Positions 6,750 through 10,101 of a stretch of DNA of 10,101 nt are shown here, in pieces. The stretch spans positions 1 to 10,101 of the forward strand of contig JAFMIX010000060.1 in NCBI GenBank assembly GCA_017853785.1. Reading direction: 5' to 3'. A model generated the notes under the pieces. It was not told the DNA's origin and did not search any database. It saw nothing but the letters and a program-made list of their open reading frames with translations. The stretch comes from Verrucomicrobiales bacterium. Its GTDB lineage: Bacteria > Verrucomicrobiota > Verrucomicrobiia > Limisphaerales > JAFMIX01. Every line of letters begins with the position of its first letter. The first letter of the stretch is position 1. The position numbers and the translations under genes were made by a program.

Positions 6750-7988
6750 TCAACGGGCCGGCAGACAACGCGGCGGCACATGGTTGAGGTTGCGATACGG
6801 AATGGTCAGCATCGCGAAGTGCGGGGCGAGCCGACGCCGCAAAACGCCGAAAAGCACGTGGCGGATGAATACCCGCCGCAGGCCCGAGGCCGCGCGGCCC
6901 CGCAACGTGCCCAGGCGCATCCCGCGCTCGGCGCGGCGCGCGGCGACGACGAATGCGCGGCGACGGATTTTTTCGTAGGCGGCGAAACCCGCCGCCGCCA
7001 TCGCCGGCTCGCGCAACGCCCGCGCCAGCACAGCGGCGAGCAGTTCCGCGTCCGCGAAGCCGGTGTTCATCCCCTGCCCGCCGATGGAACTCATCACATG
7101 AGCCGCGTCGCCCGCCAGTGCCACCCGCCCGGCATAATAATGGTTGACCTCCATCCGCTTCGCCCCGAAGGCGCTGACGAACCGCGCCTTCTCGGGCCGC
7201 AGCGGATGGCCCGCCAGCCGGGCCACCTGCGCGGTCAGGTGCGCCGCGAGCGCCGGCCCGGGCACCGCCGCCGTCTGCACAATCCACCGCCGCCAGCCGC
7301 CGGGCAACGGAAACGATTCCACCGAAGCCTCCGCCGAGAAATATAGCCGCGCTTCCGTTCCGAGACCGCTGGCATCCGCGAAGTCGCCCATGATGAACCG
7401 CTGCGGATAATCCCGCTCGCGCACCGTCAGCCCGGCGGCGGCGCGCACGCGGCTGCGATGCCCGTCCGCGCCCACCACGAATTGCACGGCGACTTGAGTC
7501 TCCGCCGCGGCGCCCGCGTTTCGCAGCCGCGCCCGCACCCCGCGCCGTTCCGTCGTCAGACCGGTGAATGCCACGCCGCCTTGAAGCCGCACGGTGGGAA
7601 AGTGGTTCAGCTTTTCGCGCAGAATCGCGATGGTCTGCGCCTGCGGCAGCGAGAGAAAAAACGGATAGTCCGAACCGATGCCCGCAAAGTCGAGCCGCCC
7701 GAGACAGCGCCGCGCCTCGTGCACTTCCGCGTGGCGCACCGGCACTCCGGCTTCCTGAAAGACCCGGTCCAAATCCAGCGACCGCAGGATCTCCAGCGAG
7801 GGCGGCGTCACGCCAATCGCCATCGAACTCTCCGGGGGCGTCTCCCGCTGATCCACGAGCAACACCCGCACGCCCCGCGCCCCGAGCAGATTCGCCAGCA
7901 ACAAGCCCACCGGCCCGGCCCCCACAACCAGGACCTCCGCATCAAAACCGAACTCCGGCTCGCGGCGTGAAGATGAAATGGGATTCAT
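6750..7988 (-). CDS. FAD-dependent aromatic hydroxylase (PHBH/UbiH-type monooxygenase)
   Basis: The 412-residue product is a single-component group A flavin monooxygenase, which uses NAD(P)H and O2 to hydroxylate phenolic rings. The three FAD/NAD(P)H motifs are present: the GxGxxG Rossmann loop in VLVVGAGPVGLLLANLLGAR (19-38), the DG motif VVGADGHRSRVR (171-182) and the GD motif RVALAGDAAHVMSSIGGQG (288-306). The last of these is followed by MNTGFADAELL. No membrane helix is evident. In phenolic-lipid pathways such enzymes hydroxylate (sometimes with loss of carboxylate) alkylresorcinol-type products towards hydroquinones or quinones, and the neighbouring type III PKS suggests that role here. 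Other aromatic substrates cannot be excluded. A good ribosome binding site, GGAGG, lies 8 bases before ATG 7988, 16 bases after the PKS gene. Confidence 0.9.
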   Translation of the reverse strand: MNPISSSRREPEFGFDAEVLVVGAGPVGLLLANLLGARGVRVLLVDQRETPPESSMAIGVTPPSLEILRSLDLDRVFQEAGVPVRHAEVHEARRCLGRLDFAGIGSDYPFFLSLPQAQTIAILREKLNHFPTVRLQGGVAFTGLTTERRGVRARLRNAGAAAETQVAVQFVVGADGHRSRVRAAAGLTVRERDYPQRFIMGDFADASGLGTEARLYFSAEASVESFPLPGGWRRWIVQTAAVPGPALAAHLTAQVARLAGHPLRPEKARFVSAFGAKRMEVNHYYAGRVALAGDAAHVMSSIGGQGMNTGFADAELLAAVLARALREPAMAAAGFAAYEKIRRRAFVVAARRAERGMRLGTLRGRAASGLRRVFIRHVLFGVLRRRLAPHFAMLTIPYRNLNHVPPRCLPAR

Positions 7989-7996
7989 GTCTCGCG

Positions 7997-8001
7997 CCTC
8001 C
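7997..8001 (-). promoter_or_regulatory. Ribosome binding site of the flavin monooxygenase
   Basis: Minus-strand GGAGG lies 8 bases before ATG 7988, in the 16-base gap after the PKS stop codon. It is the only clear Shine-Dalgarno at a gene start in the cluster and fixes this start. Confidence 0.75.
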
Positions 8002-8004
8002 AGT

Positions 8005-9156
8005 TCATGCGGCCACCGCCGCGGGCCGCGGCTGCGCCCCGGGGCCGCTCCGGGCGGGCACGGTTTCCAAAAGTCCGCACTCGATGGTCAACCCGGGGCC
8101 GAACGCCATCGCAGCGACCGTCTGCGGCACCGCCCCGGCGGCCTGCAACATCTGCTCAAGCACGAAGAGGATGGTCGCGCTGCTCATGTTGCCGTAGTCC
8201 CGCAATACGGCCCGCGACGCCGCCAGTTGCGCCGCGTCCAAGCCCAGCGTCGTCTCGACTTTGTCGAGGATGGCCTTGCCGCCCGGATGCACCGCCCACC
8301 GGTCAACGGCGTCCGCAGTCAAGCCCTCCGCCGCCAGCAGTTCCGGCACGATGCGCCCGAGGTTCGCCCCGATCACATCCGGCACATAACTGGAGAGCAC
8401 GAGGTTGAAACCGTGGTCGCCAATCTCCCATGCCATTTCCCCCCGCCCCTCGGGCGCGAGCGCGGCCATGAATCCGTGCAGCGCCAGCACAGGTCGCCCG
8501 GGCAGCGGCGGACGGGCACTCACCAAAACTCCCGCGACGCCGTCGGAAAACAAGGCGTTCCCAAGAATCGAATCGGTGCTGCGCCGCAACTGCATGTGGA
8601 GGGAACAGAGTTCGAGGCAGACGATGAGCACGACCGCCTCCGGGCGCGCAAGGCAGAATTGCCGGGCCATGCGCAAGGCCGGCAAGGCCGCGTAGCATCC
8701 CATGAAACCAAGTTGGTAACGCTCAACCGTCGGCGGCAGTCCCAACGCGGTGACGAGACTCCAGTCCGGGCCCGGATTCACGAAGCCGGTGCAGGAGACG
8801 GTGATGACGTGCGTGACTTCCCGCGCGTGAAATCCTTCCGCGCCGGCCAACAACCGCCTCGCCAGTTCGACCGCCAGGGGCGCGGCGCATTCGCCATAGA
8901 CGCGGTTGCGCGCCTGCGTGGAAGGTTCTTGCACCCGGCCCGTTTCATCCGGGCGGAACAACCGGGCGGAAGCCGGGTCGGTGAAATCCGGCACCACGCT
9001 GTGACGCCGTTGGATGCCGCTGCGGCGGAAGATGTGGCGGACAACCCGGGCCTGGGCCGCATCCCCGGCCCAGCGCGCGAACAATTCACCCAGATGATTC
9101 TGCGTGCTCGCGTGGGGCGGCACCAAGGTCTCAATCTGGTGAATGTAAACGTTCAT
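8005..9156 (-). CDS. Type III polyketide synthase (chalcone/stilbene synthase family)
   Basis: The 383-residue product has the size of homodimeric type III PKSs, which extend an acyl-CoA starter with malonyl-CoA and cyclise it in the same active site without an acyl carrier protein. The catalytic triad is visible: C154 in YQLGFMGCYAALPALRMA (147-164), H290 in RWAVHPGGKAIL (286-297) and N323 in DYGNMSSATILFVLE (320-334). Other family marks are SCTGFVNPGPDWSL (121-134), SDGVAGVLV (204-212), F250 in GDHGFNL (246-252) and the C-terminal AFGPGLTIECGLLET (351-365). Bacterial relatives make alkylresorcinols, alkylpyrones or small phloroglucinol/naphthalene-type products. The starter and ring type cannot be read from motifs alone, but the adjacent YceI-like protein and quinone-type methyltransferase favour a long-chain alkyl product. 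ATG 9156 overlaps the YceI stop by ATGA. Confidence 0.94.
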   Translation of the reverse strand: MNVYIHQIETLVPPHASTQNHLGELFARWAGDAAQARVVRHIFRRSGIQRRHSVVPDFTDPASARLFRPDETGRVQEPSTQARNRVYGECAAPLAVELARRLLAGAEGFHAREVTHVITVSCTGFVNPGPDWSLVTALGLPPTVERYQLGFMGCYAALPALRMARQFCLARPEAVVLIVCLELCSLHMQLRRSTDSILGNALFSDGVAGVLVSARPPLPGRPVLALHGFMAALAPEGRGEMAWEIGDHGFNLVLSSYVPDVIGANLGRIVPELLAAEGLTADAVDRWAVHPGGKAILDKVETTLGLDAAQLAASRAVLRDYGNMSSATILFVLEQMLQAAGAVPQTVAAMAFGPGLTIECGLLETVPARSGPGAQPRPAAVAA

Positions 9157-9779
9157 GGCTTGGGCTTTGCGACGGTGCTCTTCGGCGGGTCTTTGCGGGC
9201 GATGACGTCCGCGCTCAATTTGACGCGGTCACCCACGCGGATGACGCCCAGCACGGAAGGTGGTTTCAAACCGTATTCCTCAAGCGACAGTTCCCAGTCG
9301 GCATGGAACTGGATGCGCTCCGGCGTCTCCTGCCAGCCGGTGACGCGCGCGGGCAAGTCACGCTCTGTGTCGCAGATTTTCAGCTTGATGACGGTGGCGA
9401 GGAGGTTGGTGGTCGGCAGCGGAGTCGGGGCGACGCTGCCGCGGATTTGCGGATGCGCCGGCGCACGCATCATCTCGCGCATCTTGCGGTCACGCCCGTC
9501 GCTTCCGGTCTTCATCTCGCCGGCCAGCACGTCAGCCGTGGCGAACCAAGTTCCGTTGGAAATCACGAGAATGAACGGTTGTGCGGCGAGTTTCCCGCCA
9601 AAATCATGCAACGTGGAAGTGCCGGCGAATTGAATCACCGCTTCCGCTGGCCAAGATTTCACCGGCCCGCCACCAGACGCGGCTTCGCCCCGGACGCCGG
9701 CGGCGGCCAAGTGCAACCCCAACGCAGCGGCGCAACGGAGGAACATCGCGAGAGTGGCTTGAGGCGGAAATATTTTCAT
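9153..9779 (-). CDS. YceI-like secreted lipid-binding protein
   Basis: The 208-residue product starts with a hydrophobic segment (about 8-28, AMFLRCAAALGLHLAAAG) that looks like a signal peptide with a weakly charged start, so a periplasmic or exported location is expected. The mature part matches the YceI pattern: an early strand IQFAGTSTLHDFGGKL (49-64), an M-x-T-G-S...RDRKMREMM...HPQIRG region (about 89-114), and the closing RVKLSADVIARK. YceI-domain proteins form a lipocalin-like barrel; characterised members bind polyprenyl chains or amphiphilic lipids. It is the first gene of the minus-strand cluster and overlaps the PKS start by four bases. A role as carrier of the cluster's lipid product is therefore plausible but inferred. 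No strong ribosome binding site is visible before ATG 9779. Confidence 0.78.
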   Translation of the reverse strand: MKIFPPQATLAMFLRCAAALGLHLAAAGVRGEAASGGGPVKSWPAEAVIQFAGTSTLHDFGGKLAAQPFILVISNGTWFATADVLAGEMKTGSDGRDRKMREMMRAPAHPQIRGSVAPTPLPTTNLLATVIKLKICDTERDLPARVTGWQETPERIQFHADWELSLEEYGLKPPSVLGVIRVGDRVKLSADVIARKDPPKSTVAKPKP

Positions 9780-9827
9780 GTCGTACCGCCAAACCGGAAA
9801 CGGCCTGACGAAATTTCATCAAGACTC

Positions 9828-9856
9828 TTTAAACAACCTCCCGGGCGTGCGTTCAA
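9828..9856 (-). promoter_or_regulatory. Possible promoter of the polyketide cluster
   Basis: On the minus strand, TTGAAC (9856-9851) and TTTAAA (9833-9828) are separated by 17 bases, upstream of the first gene of the cluster. Each hexamer matches four of six consensus bases. The leader to ATG 9779 would be about 42 bases. The upstream gene acnA ends at 9926, so a promoter is expected within this gap. Confidence 0.35.
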
Positions 9857-9892
9857 TGATTTTCTGACACCGCGCGGCCCGGGCCGTTCAAT
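9840..9892 (-). repeat. Imperfect direct repeat in the aconitase-cluster gap
   Basis: Read on the minus strand, ATTGAACG followed by CCCGGG occurs twice: at 9892-9878 with one intervening base and at 9857-9840 with four. The copy-to-copy distance is 35 bases. The second copy overlaps the predicted -35 element. The first copy contains the 12-base palindrome CGGCCCGGGCCG (9875-9886). It could be a pair of operator sites or a chance repeat. Confidence 0.4.
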
Positions 9893-9925
9893 CTTTTCCA
9901 TCTTCACTATTGTTAACCCTGGGCT

Positions 9926-10101
9926 TCATGCTTGCGCTACCAGCTGGCGCAAAACATACGGTAAAATCCCGCCGTGCTGGTAGTAATCAATCTCGATGGG
10001 CGTATCGATGCGAGAGCGCACCGGTACGTTCTCGACCGCGCCGGTCTTGCGCGTGATCTTGAGCGTGAGGTCCTGCTGCGGTTTGAGGTTCGCGTCGAGG
10101 C
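9926..10101 (-). CDS. acnA: Aconitate hydratase, C-terminal fragment (5' end outside window)
   Basis: The last 57 codons of a minus-strand gene end with TGA at 9928-9926. The residues include LTLKITRKTGAVENVPVRSR followed by IDTPIEIDYYQHGGILPYVL and RQL, the closing signature of the AcnA/IRP1 type of aconitase. Aconitase interconverts citrate and isocitrate in the TCA cycle; the iron-sulfur cluster ligands lie outside the window. The gene reads towards the polyketide cluster on the same strand with a 146-base gap. No convincing terminator with a T-run is seen in that gap, so some read-through into the cluster is possible. Confidence 0.9.
   Translation of the reverse strand, partial: LDANLKPQQDLTLKITRKTGAVENVPVRSRIDTPIEIDYYQHGGILPYVLRQLVAQA

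Noticed and set aside
5770..7287. 505-codon minus-strand open frame
   Set aside because: It runs across parts of three real genes in another frame of the same strand, is dominated by Arg/Ala/Gly, and has no domain.
6093..7346. 417-codon plus-strand open frame
   Set aside because: It is antisense to the methyltransferase and flavin monooxygenase, and is Arg/Pro/Gln-rich without motifs.
7978..9633. 551-codon plus-strand open frame
   Set aside because: It is antisense to the PKS and the YceI-like gene, with no recognisable motif and shadow-type composition.
9875..9886. CGGCCCGGGCCG palindrome as terminator of aconitase
   Set aside because: On the minus strand it is followed by GC-rich sequence, not a T-run. 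It is kept only as part of the repeat observation.

Overview
The window is high-GC bacterial chromosome with a strongly GC-biased third codon position, which produces many long shadow reading frames opposite the real genes. The organism is probably a member of Verrucomicrobiota or a relative. This is a weak inference from the tlyA-nadK pair, the style of the LacI regulator, and a decayed pseudopilin-like gene of a kind common in that phylum. No rRNA or other decisive marker is present. The window holds nine intact genes, two partial genes at the edges, and one pseudogene. I see no tRNA, CRISPR array or insertion sequence.

Left part (1-2761, plus strand): the tail of an unidentified gene, then a TlyA-type rRNA 2'-O-methyltransferase overlapping an NAD kinase by 17 bases, then a LacI-family repressor. 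A weak terminator-like hairpin follows the repressor. Positions about 2821-3239 hold the remains of a small pseudopilin-like protein, broken by at least three frame changes and two in-frame stops. It runs tail-to-tail into the 3' end of an RsmB/NOP-type RNA cytosine methyltransferase on the minus strand (3228-4358). That gene appears to have its own promoter placed so that its mRNA would be leaderless.

Central and right part (4440-9779, minus strand) is the most interesting section. It is a tight five-gene cluster read from right to left: a YceI-like secreted lipid-binding protein, a type III polyketide synthase, a flavin (PHBH/UbiH-type) monooxygenase, a UbiE/MenG-like methyltransferase, and a DHA2-type (EmrB/QacA) 14-helix MFS exporter. 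The junctions are a 4-base ATGA overlap, a 16-base gap with a good ribosome binding site, a 3-base gap and a 24-base gap. This is what one expects of a single transcript.

By analogy with the alkylresorcinol/phenolic-lipid pathways (type III PKS + methyltransferase + flavin hydroxylase, as in the Srs system of Streptomyces griseus), the cluster probably makes a methylated, hydroxylated alkyl-phenol, hydroquinone or alkylquinone. The MFS protein and the YceI-like protein would move the product out of, or carry it within, the envelope. The YceI-PKS coupling is the least expected element. The right edge contains the C-terminus of aconitase (AcnA), also on the minus strand.
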